Assembly: GCF_910596095.1 (NCBI RefSeq)
Contig: NC_056534.1
Location: 11,789,490-11,853,489, forward strand
Reading direction: 5' to 3'
Length of the DNA stretch: 64,000 nucleotides
Source: Thunnus maccoyii
Lineage: Eukaryota > Chordata > Actinopteri > Scombriformes > Scombridae
Below the pieces are notes generated by a model. The model did no database searches. It was not told the DNA's origin and saw nothing but the letters and a program-made list of their open reading frames with translations. Below are positions 34,701-46,400 of this stretch, in pieces. The position numbers and the translations under genes are program-made. How positions within the stretch are numbered: the first letter of the stretch is position 1; each line of letters begins with the position of its first letter.

Positions 34701-37700
34701 AATCAAGTTTCTTTTGACTTCAGCCATCGTTCCATGAAGGGCTGTACAGGTGTAAGGTGAGATGTGGATATCTGATGGCCTGCAGTGACTCATGCTCGGG
34801 TCCACAGAGGTTAAATCGTCAGTTTTTTGTAAATCCTTGCGAGAGTCTCATGTCACGAAAAGTTCCCAAAACTCTCTCCGAGTAAGAGCTTACCCTTGCT
34901 GTGGCGTCTCTGCTGCACGTCACCAGCACATCAATGGTTGGATGTAGATCCAAATCATACACAGCACTCAGGTGTCCGTGGTAGTGTCTGATGACCTAAT
35001 GCACAAGATTGATGATGTAAAGAAAATTCAGAAACACCACAAGACAAATAAAAAGTCTTTTTATGGCCTTTAAAACTTAAAATTTTTTTAAAGTAACGTC
35101 TTCTCATTGTAACAGCGTACCTTGTTGTACTCCAGATCCCAACACTTGACTTGCTTGTCTTCTCCACAGGAGAAGAGGTAGGGGCTGCGACTGCTGACCG
35201 CCACACCACGAACTGTACTGATGTGTCCAGTAAGAGAAAGTTTCAGCTTCCCACTGGCCAGATCCCAGATCTGTCGAGAAAAACAACATTTATTATAGAA
35301 AATTCAATTCAAGTGTCTCCAATGTGCCACCTTGAGCTGGCAGGAGGGATGATGTCATGAAAGCTGCGGTCGTAGATACTGAACAACAAAGAACTAGAAG
35401 AATATTTATTTATTTATTATTTATTATTGCAGCTACTGAATCAAAAATACTAAGATTAGTTTTCTTTTATATTTAAGTATTAATTTATACATAAAGGTAA
35501 TCAAAGGATAAACATCTGGTTAACATTTGTTATTATTTTTGACATTTTATACACAAAATAATTAATCAAAGAAATAACTGACAGAGAAAATTATCGTTAT
35601 TTGCAACATAACTCACCTTTATGGTTCTATCAGCTGATCCTGTGACAAACCACTGATTCCCAGGCTCCACAGCGATGGACCTCACCCAGCCAAGATGACC
35701 ACTGATGACCTGTCACATAGAAACAAGCTACTGTTAGAAATAAAACCGACGCACATATCCCAAATCAAGAGGAAGAGCAGCCTAAACGAGAGAAGTTAAA
35801 ATGATTTGTAGTCACCCGAAACAGTTTCCACGGTGGATGCCACTGAGGTTTGGGCATCGTTGGTGCTTTCCTCATGAGGGCAGAATTTCTGGTGCCGCCT
35901 CCTTCCATCAGCGACTGTAGCGAATACATTCATCATCAGTTCTGCACTTCTTTTAGGTGTTTTTATGGCAAAGGTAAACAAGATATTCGATTTAGTGAAT
36001 GTGGAAATACACTGCGACATACCAAAGCACTCGATGGAGGTTGAGATCTTTCTGCTCCGCCTGCATGTCGATGGATGTCACCGACACTGGCTGCAGTGCG
36101 GCTGATGTCCTGCCTAAAGGTCAACAAAAGCGAACATTGTTTACATATTAATTTGTGTGAAAAGCAGAAAAATATGGATTCAACTCAATTACCCATAATT
36201 TATACACTGTAAGGGGGAAACGTCACCTGGCTTGTGAGGGTGGCAAAGCCAGCGCCATGGAGTGGATTCCTCCCTCACTGGGATTCCTGTGCACCTTCGT
36301 GTCAGCAGTCAAAGCGACTCCTGTTGAGTGAAGATCACAAGTGTAAACACTGGAGTAAGAGTACAGTAAATGGGCTGTGAACAATTGGGTTTCTGCAGGG
36401 TTCACAGAGTTAATTTAAGACTTTTTCAGACCTTTTTAATATCATAAAATACAATTTAAATACCTGTTTCACCATCGTACTGGTCAAAGTATGAGAGCAT
36501 GATGGAAAACCAGTAGGGACAATATGGCCTTGAATTATTTATTGTTATTATAATATCACATTTTCTGCAATTCAATCCTGAATTAATTCAATCAACATAA
36601 CCTGGACCCTGATTAGAGGCAGAAAATGGACAGAAAGATGAACCGATACTGAATTATTTAAGTCTTTTGCTAATATTGACACTTGACGAATATAAAATGA
36701 TGCAGGAGTGTCAGCGTTTGCTTCAGGTCTGATGGTGCTGACTGAAACTCCACCAACACAATCCTCTGACATTATAACTATCATTACAGCCTACAGCAGG
36801 CAAGAGGAAATATTTAAGGCTTTTGTAAATTAAATTTAAGACTTTTTAATACATTCTAAGGCCTTTTTTGAAGATACCCTGAATTACAAGCATGCAGCTC
36901 AGTTAAATTAATATCATATAATTTACCAGGTCCAGAGGGGTAAGCATGTGTCCCGGTGATCAGGTAATCTGGGTCATCTCCTGAAACACATCAGAGAAAA
37001 AAAACTCAATGAGCTAGTTTTAGAGCATCAGTGCTCATAAAAACAACAAGGAAATGATGTTAAAATTTGTCCAAATAAACTACAACACATTCTTAAATAC
37101 TTGACTTTTTTAGAGACATAAAAATAAGATTTCTGCATGGATGTTTCGCTTCATGCTTTCTATTAATCCACTGTTATCACATTGAGGATAACATGTTGTG
37201 TTCATTTTATCATTACCTGGTTGTGTGTAGCTCTGGTGGCCTTGCATGCTGCCAGGAAGCACTGAGACTCGATCTTTCCCTTCTTTCAAGACGGGCATGT
37301 GTAACACCGCACCATACTCCGTTTTCAGTTTCACAGTCATCTTCACATTGTGACTGCAAACACAGGAGGACAATGATGCATCATTTTACACTTAAAAAAA
37401 CTAATGATATGATATTTACATGTTATTATTTTACTAGCCAAAACATTAGTTTTTGTTGTTGTTGTTTCACATACGAAGAGTTTTGTCTGATATAATGCAA
37501 AACAATGAAACACAGTTAACAGAATTGAACAATAGATAGATTATTTTACTAGGGTTGTGCAAAGTACTTCATCACATCGATGCAAACCTACAGAACTTTT
37601 TTTGGAAAGGCCAAGGGCTGAAGTTAACTTGCTTGCTACACAAAATGATCAAACAGCTGCTCAAAGTCCATCTCCGCTGAAAAATGTGCTTTTCTTCTTG

Positions 37701-38681
37701 TTCTTTCAGTTGGATGTTTGATACAGAGTTTGATACTAGACGGCTGTTTTCACATTTATCTGCTGAAGAGGGAAAGTTTCTCTGTTCTAATTGAAAATCA
37801 GATTTTAAGAAGTGGGCCTAGCCGGATTTGAGACATCACAAATAGTTTAAAAGTCAATCCTGGTCCAATATTCAACTTACACAAGTGTGATGTGGAAACT
37901 TGAAGCCTCCAGTGCACAAATATTGAGAATTTACTTTACAGTGAACTAGGAGACATCATGTGTCCAGCAGTTAAACTTCTAAAATGAAATATATTTGCAT
38001 ATTCATAGATTTTTACTGAGGAAGAAGGAAAAGCTGCAATTTTGAGGACTTGAACATGATAATTGAATTTTTTGGGGGAGGGAAACATATCAGGCACAAA
38101 TTATTATTCAAAGTAGAGTATGTTATATACGTCTTTAAACATGTCTGGAGGGGATCTTTAGTAAGATTTGCGAAACATTTGTTATCATCGTAGAAACAAA
38201 TAAAAAGGGCGATTTCACTGTCCATAAAACTGCTGTACTTATACAGGCCAACCCTGAACCAGATTATCATTAATATTATAGCCCGAAAAACTCATTTAAA
38301 GTACTTGTAAAATAAGAACAAGGTGAATAAAGTATCAGAGTTTACCTTTGCTCATCCAGTGGGACAGATTTCGCATGGTCGGACACAAACATATCATGAG
38401 TCCTTTTCAGAGACCTGAAGACCAGCGTGTGGACTGAGTGTTTCTGCACATCCTGCTTGAGAAAACAAAACATATTTCAGATAATGTATTTAACCTGTGT
38501 GGTGTCTACAATTACAAGCTAACTCACACATCTCAAAGCTTTCTATGTTTACTCTTAACGAACAAGAAAAATAGTATTGTTAACGTGACGTTCCAGCAAT
38601 TAGCCGGGCCCGACAGTGCAGGAGAGCGGGAGCAAAGGAGAAGCCACGAAAAGACGTCAAATCTCGGCTTACCTCCGTCAT
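31788..38681 (-). CDS. plrg1: Pleiotropic regulator 1, spliceosomal WD40 protein
   Basis: Nuclear WD40 protein of the PRP19/CDC5L spliceosome complex. Fifteen coding exons in transcript order: 38681-38673, 38452-38346, 37353-37217, 36980-36927, 36320-36227, 36113-36023, 35914-35816, 35709-35617, 35270-35121, 34995-34894, 33640-33538, 33397-33289, 32415-32276, 32126-31933, 31847-31788. They give 513 aa; human PLRG1 is 514. The N-terminus has [20 protein letters not shown], the linker has [17 protein letters not shown], and seven WD repeats begin at about residue 198 ([63 protein letters not shown]). It ends [10 protein letters not shown]. The first coding exon contributes only MTE. Every intron is GT-AG. 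It sits tail-to-tail with the TIR gene. Confidence 0.97.
32487..32905. repeat. Dispersed repeat in plrg1 intron
   Basis: Starts GGCCACTTGGGGGCAACAGA and ends AAGCTGCTTTAAAGC, with internal GAACCAAAACAG and AAAGATGTGG. A related copy in the same orientation lies at about 56080-56300. Family name unknown to me. Confidence 0.5.
33122..33159. repeat. Perfect 18-bp palindrome with 2-base loop
   Basis: CAAAATGCCAAACCAAAC (33122-33139), loop GG, then its exact complement (33142-33159). It sits in the plrg1 intron between 33289 and 32415 and would form a tight hairpin in DNA or pre-mRNA. Confidence 0.9.
33681..33710. repeat. (AAC)n microsatellite
   Basis: About ten AAC units followed by an A run, in a plrg1 intron. 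Confidence 0.95.
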
Positions 38682-38870
38682 TGTGGTGATAAATATACTG
38701 ATGTAACACCGCAGATGAAGAAACTACAGCGATTAAAACTTGGTCGCACTTGAAAATATATCACAAGTCTAGAAACATGACCACCACCGCGACAAACCGA
38801 CACCTCGGAAGTAAACAACACTAAAAAGTAGCTGGATTTTTTGTCAGCGCCACCTACCGGCCGCGCTGGG

Positions 38871-39050
38871 TTATTTTTCCTAGGAGGGCGAAGTCATGAC
38901 CAGCCCTACTCTACCTCTGATTGGCTTACCCTGATATTCTTACCCTAATCCTAACCAATCTCACTCCTCCCAACCAACGGAGGGAACGAGTACTAGCCAA
39001 TCAGAGGCAGAGTACGGCGGGTCATGACTTCGCCATCCTAGGAAAAAAAA
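38871..39050. repeat. Inverted repeat with CCAAT boxes upstream of plrg1
   Basis: 38871-38926 matches the reverse complement of 38995-39050 at about 51 of 56 bases, around a 68-base spacer. Each arm holds CTAGGA, GGCGAAGTCATGAC and a CCAAT box (ATTGG at 38920-38924, CCAAT at 38997-39001). It lies about 190 bp upstream of the plrg1 start codon, so it may be a MITE, a promoter element, or both. Confidence 0.75.
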
Positions 39051-40131
39051 AATCGGCCCGGAGCGTTTCTTCTTCCTCTTCTTTGTGTTTTTACGGCAGT
39101 TGGCTTCCTTTATGTTGCATTACTGCCTCCCTCTGGATTTAATCGTCCACTGTTGTCCAAATCTGCTAGAGTCTAAATCTATATATCATTTTTTTCCCTC
39201 CACCGTGTCTCCACACTTGAGCAGATCTTTAACCCTGGCCTCCACTCGTCCTAGCCTCTGTAGCCCTGTAAGCATTGCCCTTCTTTCCTCTTCCTATTTC
39301 CCGCATGAAATCAGGGCGTCCTCTACACTGAGTACAATGGTCAGTTGGGTGTTTTCCTGTGATAAAAAAGTGTATAATTCAGGTTGCTGTGACCATTACT
39401 TAATCTATGTATAATTACTTGTTCTTTCCTGTTGATTACACTATTTCTTACCACTCTTTTATTTTGTGTTTCATGTAAGTGTCTTCCGTTTGTTGCACTA
39501 TCCCAATGCTATTGCCATTGTTTGATTATTTCCCTCCAAACTATGATTTTACCCTCTGAGAAAGTAAATCAAGAATAAGATAATACAAATCTACGGAAGC
39601 CGAGAACAGCCATGTTTGCAATTTTTAATTTTTTTTTATGCTGTTATCTCAAGATCATGAGCTAATTTAGCTCGTTATCTCGAGAAAACAAAAGGCCCAT
39701 TTCTTGAGAAAATGAGATAATTTATAACAAAATCATTCTCATTTGTTCCTTCCTGTCTTCTCCTCTCCACGTCTCCCTCACATGGATAGCTCAACTATTT
39801 AGATCAAGCACAAGACACCTTCAGGTGGCTCTTAAAGACAGATTTGGGTTCAAATCTGTCATATGTTGATTCTTATTCCCTCTCTCCACCCCACTGTCCT
39901 TTTTCTCGTTAAGTCTAATGAAATGAAAATGCTTGAAAGGTATTGTTTGGTACTTCTTCTACATGAAACATATCATCATATTATGACCAGGAGTTAATCA
40001 AACTACCATTTGGCCGTGACACAGATGTCATTAATAAAGGTGCTGTTAATAAAAATGGGTACTCCTTGATCTGACATTTTTAGCTTAAATCAGTTGTTAC
40101 GGTTGTCAAGATGCCACCTATGCATGCTGGC

Positions 40132-40833
40132 TAGGGATGTGCCTGAATACAAATACGTTATTCGGCAAAGCACAAATAGTGTATTTTTTACGCATATTTA
40201 TTTCATAAAAGTATTTTTAAAATTATTTGTTTTCAGGAAGAAAAAAAAACATGTCAAATACATCGCTATCTCAGTCTCTCTCCTCTGCTCTGCTGTTACG
40301 TCTATCAGCAGGTCTCAATGAGGGGAGTCACATCCACCTGCTACATGACGCACATTCCTAATTTGGACATCCCCAGAGATAAAGCTGAGCTACTGACTGT
40401 TCCCCTTTTCCTTTCCACAAAGTTAGATTGTAAAAATAGGCAATAAATGAAAAGTGCAAAGCAATAGTCACCTTTGAAATTCTTCCCTACACGTTACACA
40501 GTGTGCTTTCTCTGTGTTATTGGTGTATAAATAGGTAGAGGTCTGTCTGCAATGAGGCGATGATTCAAGTTTTAGCTCAGTAGTCAGTGTAGTCGTCTAT
40601 GATCTGGGAGACTCCAGTTCAAGACCTGGTGTGGGGACCTCCTTTGTAATGTAGTTTATTCATGAACACTTACTGTAACACTTTAATTTTCTAAAATTAA
40701 ATGCATAATAACAAAAACAGGATTTTTAAGCCTCTTTCCACTTTTATTTGAATACAAACACAAATACAAATAATTTTGCTGCCTCAACAAATACAGATAC
40801 CAATACAAATACTGGACTCTCTGCACATCCCTA
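40132..40833. mobile_element. hAT non-autonomous element, nested
   Basis: 702 bp bounded by TAGGGATGTGC and GCACATCCCTA. Flanking 8-bp duplications ATGCTGGC (40124-40131) and ATGCTGAC (40834-40841) differ at one base. Ends and duplication length are those of the hAT superfamily. The interior holds only short frames and a tRNA-like block, so it could move only with a transposase supplied elsewhere. Confidence 0.85.
40569..40639 (+). other. tRNA-like sequence inside the hAT element (pseudo-tRNA or SINE head)
   Basis: TTTAGCTCAGTAGTCAGTG resembles a tRNA A box and D arm, and CCAGTTCAAGACCTGG resembles a B box and T arm, at about normal spacing. The acceptor stem does not pair well, so I do not call a working tRNA. 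Confidence 0.5.
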
Positions 40834-41104
40834 ATGCTGACATGGCACCCCTGATCCCTGATAAACATTATAAGTAATGAGAGAAAACAACCTTTTGTTT
40901 TCTTGTGATAATGGGATGATTATCTCGTTATCTTGAGATAACAGCTTGTTTTTATAACTAAATAATTAACATGTGATCTTGAGATAACAGCATCTAAAAA
41001 AATAACTGCAAACACAGCTGTCCTTGGCTTCTGTACAATTGTCCTATAACCCCTGAAAACTTTATGTGCAAGATAAGCGATTCCAAAAATATCTAACATC
41101 TTTT

Positions 41105-41123
41105 TGTTGTTGTTGTTGTTGTT
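41105..41123. repeat. (TTG)n short repeat
   Basis: About six TTG units. Confidence 0.9.
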
Positions 41124-42351
41124 TTAACAGATAATAATTCCCAGTATTTTGATACAAAGAACATAATTATAAATAATTATGCTGCAATTGTGGCCTTCTG
41201 TATTGTAGCAAAATATTGTATTGTTAGAGCTAAACATTGAGCATAGGCCAAAGTTTCCTGCCTCATGTACCAGACCATGTTTGACTAACGGAGTACATTG
41301 ATTAATGGTTATCCAATCCTTCAATGCCAAAAAGATGTGGTCTATCTAGTAAAAAAGGGTTGTTTGGTTTGCTATTCTGTAGCACAGTAACCTGTAACAA
41401 TAATCCTGGTCAGGTCAAACATTCTCCCTGTATGTTTTGTTGTAATTATTGAGTCTTATTTGTTCCAAAAACACTTATTGACTTTAGGGACTTTAGAGAT
41501 CAGCCTCTTGCACAATTGGTTCATATTAGGCAATACACAGGCATCAGTAATTTTGGCTCAGCTATCAAGGTGAGTGAAAAGACAAATGGGGACAAGTACT
41601 AGTGCCAGTGCACGATACGGAGTAAATAAATTGTCCACATGTGGATCAAAATAAACATAAATGTGAAGGTCTGATAAGAACTCTGCCACGATAACTCTGT
41701 TTTGATGTCAGAAAATACAGCTCCACCTGAGATCATTTAATCTTGGTCATCTCTGCAAAAGCAGGCACAGGGCCAGTCTATTAAATGTGAATAACTTTTC
41801 TATTAAATATATAATAAGTATAACTATACAGTGTAACCCTGAGATATTGGTGAGGAAAATAAAATAAAAACATATTTTAACTGCAAATCCCTCTTGACAA
41901 ATCACCAAACAACTACAGCTACAGTCAAGGTCATTTGTGTAAAAGAGATATTTAAATCAAATGTTTGAAAAATAAATGACAGAGGTCAATCAAGGCCTGA
42001 GGGAAAGCATGTACTTTCTTTAATGAAGAGTGTATTTTTTTTCTACACCAGATGAAGGTACTGAATAAAAAAGAGTCTATAAGAAAAGAATTTTTAGTTT
42101 TATTATTTATTAACATACTCTTTTATGCATACTGGAATGTGTTCAAGTGCCTTTTAGAAGTGCGTAGAGGATCACCATATTGTTCAATTACTGGTAGTCA
42201 CTTTATGGAGAGAATATTGATGGACTGCACTTTGTTGCTTATAAAACAAATTAATGTTTGCCATGCTGGCATTTAATTTGTTTAAAAGGTCCACTGTGTA
42301 GCCAAATCACAGATTAATCTAGAAGCTGTTCATTTTAATATAAAGTAAATA

Positions 42352-42356
42352 CGTGT

Positions 42357-42395
<39 letters not shown>
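42352..42395. repeat. (GT)n microsatellite
   Basis: About 22 GT units with one interruption (GTAT). Confidence 0.95.
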
Positions 42396-42396
<1 letters not shown>

Positions 42397-42690
42397 CCCT
42401 GTCTCTCTATCTTTGTGTGGACAAATTTTAGTTCAAAACCACTGTAGTTAGGACATTCCTGCCTTGTGAGGACATTTTCGCCATCCCTCACAACTTCAAA
42501 GACCTGTTTGAGGGTTCACACTTACTTTTAAGGTTAAGGTTAGAATTTGGTTTAGGCTAGGGTTAGGGGTAAGGGTTAGGCATTTAGTTATGATGGTTCA
42601 GGTTACGATAAGGGGCTAGGGAATGCATTGCGTCAATGAGTGTCCTCACATCTATAGAAAGGCAAACATTTGTGGGTGTCTCCATAAGAA
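42396..42690. repeat. Dispersed teleost repeat with TTAGGG-like core
   Basis: Begins next to the GT repeat with ACCCTGTCTCTCT and contains CTTGTGAGGACATTTTCGCC and GGCTAGGGTTAGGGGTAAGG. The layout matches a sequence often seen next to GT repeats in fish genomes (from memory, not searched). The TTAGGG resemblance is internal to the repeat and does not show a fused telomere. Confidence 0.55.
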
Positions 42691-43010
42691 TATAACGTTC
42701 TGTCCTAGAAATTACGTTACGTGATAAGTCAAACTAGACACCCTGTATGGATTGCAATGTATTCCAATATAACTGTTTTGTAATAAATGCTACCTTTGTG
42801 AAACTGGAACTAATGATTTTTGATGAGTGCTGACATTGAGTCACTGAGATGTTAAATATATTACATATATTCAAATAAGGTGGACAAAATAGTAGAAAAA
42901 CCTTTCAGTATGATGCAATCCAGTATACACCACCACCACAATATTATGTAATTGAGTCAACACACAAACAACCACAGTAGAAATGGCGACTAAAAGTGAA
43001 CTTCATAGTA

Positions 43011-43016
43011 TTTATT
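43011..43016 (-). terminator. fgg: Poly(A) signal AATAAA for fgg
   Basis: TTTATT on the plus strand, 396 bases beyond the fgg stop codon. It would give a 3' untranslated region of roughly 400 bases. Confidence 0.55.
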
Positions 43017-43411
43017 GAAGGACAGACAGGTTTTTCTATATTTCTGGACACTCAGTGTCAGTGACAAAATATTTCAGCGCTAGTTTTTTCATACACATAT
43101 TTACTTTCTTGATATTTTTCTTTGTACCAAGTGCTTTTGTTTCATCTGCACATTACAAAAAAAAAAAAAAAAAAATTCTGGCCATATCGCATTAGAGGAA
43201 GTACCAGAGCATGTTGCTAATATCCTTTGGGTGCAAAATAATACCGGCCAATTAAGTTTGACAAACCATATTTGGCAAAGAAAAAATATTTCTTTAGTGG
43301 TCAAAACAACACTGAAGAAGAAAAGGACTAGCAAAGCATGCTCACATCACACCAAGACACACCATGAAGTCAGACATCAGCAGTCTAAACAGACCACAAG
43401 CATGTTACTCT

Positions 43412-46400
43412 TTAAGCATCTCCAAGTCCACCAAACTGTTTCACCCCAGTCTGCTGTCCACCGGCTGTGATGCGGCTCAGGGGAATGAGCTTCATTGTGG
43501 TTTCTTTCAAGGAGTACCAGCGGTTGTGCCATGTGACCCAAATGATGCCGTTGTCAAAGCCATATTCACCAGCGTCCTTCTCTGTGTACCTTCCACCTGG
43601 ATGAAGCAAAAACAGAAAATATTTACTAATGTGTACATGCATGAATAACACTTTTTTCTTTAGGTTTGTGGGTTGATGGTAATAAGTTAATAAAGACAAT
43701 GATTTTGGTACTTTAAACTGAGCTAATTTTGCACCAATCATACAAATAAACATTAGTTAAAGGGCTTAACCCCAGTTTTAGTCAAGTCTTACCCTGGTAG
43801 TATTTGCCATTCAAGTGGGCAGCATGACATCTGTTCATCCACCAGCCGGAGCCATCCTGCCTTGCACAGTTGCCGTCATACTTGTCGTTGTCCTTGTCAT
43901 GGGTACTGAACTGCATGCCATTGTGAGATGTGTAGAACTTGTCACTGGGGTCGTCTCCAAAGTCAAAACCATCAAAAGCATCTCCAGCATCACCGCCAAA
44001 GTAGTAGCCGTAGGTCAGACGGTACTGGTCGGCCTCTGGCCCGACTCTGAACATGGTGTAGTCAGCATATCTGGAGAGAGGGGGCCACAGAGGAGGATTT
44101 AGAGTTAGTTTTGCTGAGTCATCTTTTTCTTCTTCAAAGGTAACCTCATCATCAGGGCCATGTTTGCCTTGTCAGTGAGTCCCTTTGCTCAGCGCTTACA
44201 TAAACTGTTATCGTGTCTGCAAGTTTGTACCTTTTGTTGCCTTCCCAGTCAACAAGCTCTATCCTCAGCACAGTCGGGATGGTCGAACCAGTGGTCAGCA
44301 GATGCATTTTCTCATTGCCGAGCCAGAACTCTGTGGTGTCATCTGGGGAGAGATAACCAAAGCCCTCCTTGTACTGGGTCCAGTCCTTGTGGAAGTCCAC
44401 ACTGCCGTCACGTCTCTGTGGACACAGAAAAAGTGATCAGAGTCATAATTTCTCAAGGCAGAGAATGAGATTGATTCTTCTTTCAACAGTTCGTTAGTCA
44501 ACAAAACATTTCTTAAATCCTAATAGATTTTAATTCCAATTTTAAGAGTTGCTCGCTAAGGGACTGTATGAAAATTGTTAGTAGGGGACGGTGGTCAGAA
44601 ATCATGTCTTTTTATTTTAATCGAAGGGAGGGTAGTCTGAGTTTTTTGGGGGGGATAGCAGGGCAGGAGAGGGTATTTTACATTTCTCTGACTATATTTT
44701 ATGTCAACTTTCCTTTGTCAAATTTATCAGGTAATCTTTTTTGAACAGTCCCTAATCAGTATTACCAGTTATTTGCTTTCAGGAATGGTGATCTACTTCT
44801 TACACAAACACTTTGCAGGAATCAATGAGTGTAAGATGAAAACATTAAACAGGCAGTTAAAATGATGCATACCCTCTGTATTACTGTGAAACCACGTCCA
44901 AAGTTGTCAATCTCACAGTACACCAGGAACTCTTCAGTAGCTTTCGCTGGTTTCACATAGTAAAGACCACTGACGGTGGCACCTTTGTTAGCAATATCCT
45001 GGCAATCTAATAAAAAAAGAGGAGAAAAAGAAAAGGGTAAGTACAACAATATTAAAATATTTCATATTATATGAATTCTGACAAAAATCACCAGATATAT
45101 TTCTGATTTTAGTTTTATTTATGTTTCTTTTAATTATGTTCACTTTTTTTTTAATTGTAAAGTTTAAGAAAAAGGTAAGTTTAGGAAAGAGTCATGTGAA
45201 ATGAGGTCACAGCAAATTACAGCTGGAATAAATCTGTTTACTTTTCGTTGCTGCAGCCTATCGATTTTAGGCTCTAACTAAACACTGAACGAGGACAAAT
45301 GTTGTTCAGATGAGGCATGATTGAGAAACTTCTTGTGAAAAGGGAATGGCCTGAGGGTCACAGCTTTTTTTTTTTTTTTTTTTTTACCTGCTCCTTTGGT
45401 GGGCTGAATCTCAACAGAGTCTTTGCAGGGCTCACTACATCTCTGCTGCAGCTGAATGGAGAGTTGTTTCAAATCTGCCATTCGCCTCTCGTTGGATGAA
45501 ATTAAATTCTGAAGTTCACTGGAAAGAGGGAAATTATTATGAGCTGTATCCTATCATTCATTTTTAGTTTTATTTTTTTTTACACAAAATACTAAAGCTC
45601 AGAGATATTTTACAAAATGAGATGGGGAAAAAAAGAAACAGAAAATAGAAAAAAAAGAAATGTCCTGGAAACATATGTGGGTGGCAAATAGCACCATAAT
45701 CTGTGTTCAGTCCTAACTGTGTAGGCGAAGATGGCGGTGTGCATTGATCTGAGGGTGTAGGTGGCTGTTGCCAGTTGGAGGAGCAAAGAGAAATATGAAC
45801 AGTGGTGGAAGAAGTATCAAAAGTAAAATTACTCACTGTCCTCTTTTAGAGTGCTATTTTATATATTATATTAAGAATAATTTTAGTATGTTTCACATTA
45901 AGGCTGGACAAAGTGGAGCCAAGTTTATATTTTACACACTAATCCAAAACAATTTATCACAAATTATAAAATGTTCATATGTTGTGGGTGGAAAATATAA
46001 TCTGCAAAGCAACTAGTAACTATAGTTGTCAAATAAATGTAGAGTAGAACATAAAATGCAAATACTCCTGTAGCTCAAAACCTTACACAAGTATACTTAA
46101 ATAAATATGCTTATTTTCTTTCCACCACTGGACATGAAGGGGCCAAGTCATGAAAATCAAATCATTATAACGGCATAATTTCAGTGCTAATGGTAACTTA
46201 CAATATTTGCTGCTCCTGTGTAATGATGGTCTTTTCAAATCGAAGGACATCTTCCAGCATACCCGATGACCTTTTGAAGTACGGGTCTGAAATAAAAAGT
46301 CAGTTTCAGTGGTGGACTTGTTGTTTTCAAAGTTACTTCCCCTGGTTTAACAATACTTTCAATATAGCAACAAAAGTCTGTGCTTATGTCAATTTATTCA

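Larger units (their letters stand above)
39592..41035. mobile_element. Older DNA element with about 75-bp terminal inverted repeats, split by a hAT insert
   Basis: Left end 39592-39670 (TACGGAAGCCGAGAACAGCC, later ATGCTGTTATCTCAAGATCA) aligns with the reverse complement of 41035-40957 (TACAGAAGCCAAGGACAGCT, later ATGCTGTTATCTCAAGATCA). No transposase is visible. The target duplication is unclear (possibly AAT). A 702-bp hAT element sits in the middle, so this one is older. Confidence 0.7.
39051..43411. other. Intergenic region plrg1-fgg, transposon-rich
   Basis: No fibrinogen-like or other coding exon was recognised. Contents: a nested pair of DNA elements (39592-41035), a TTG repeat (about 41105-41123), a GT repeat with an attached dispersed repeat (42352-42690) and the fgg 3' untranslated region from 43411 down to about 42990. 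Confidence 0.6.

Noticed and set aside
40569..40639. Functional tRNA gene
   Set aside because: A- and B-box-like sequence is present, but the acceptor stem does not pair and the block lies inside a transposon.
42530..42590. TTAGGG-like stretch as an interstitial telomere
   Set aside because: The units are irregular and belong to a longer dispersed repeat next to a GT microsatellite, so a telomere fusion is not supported.
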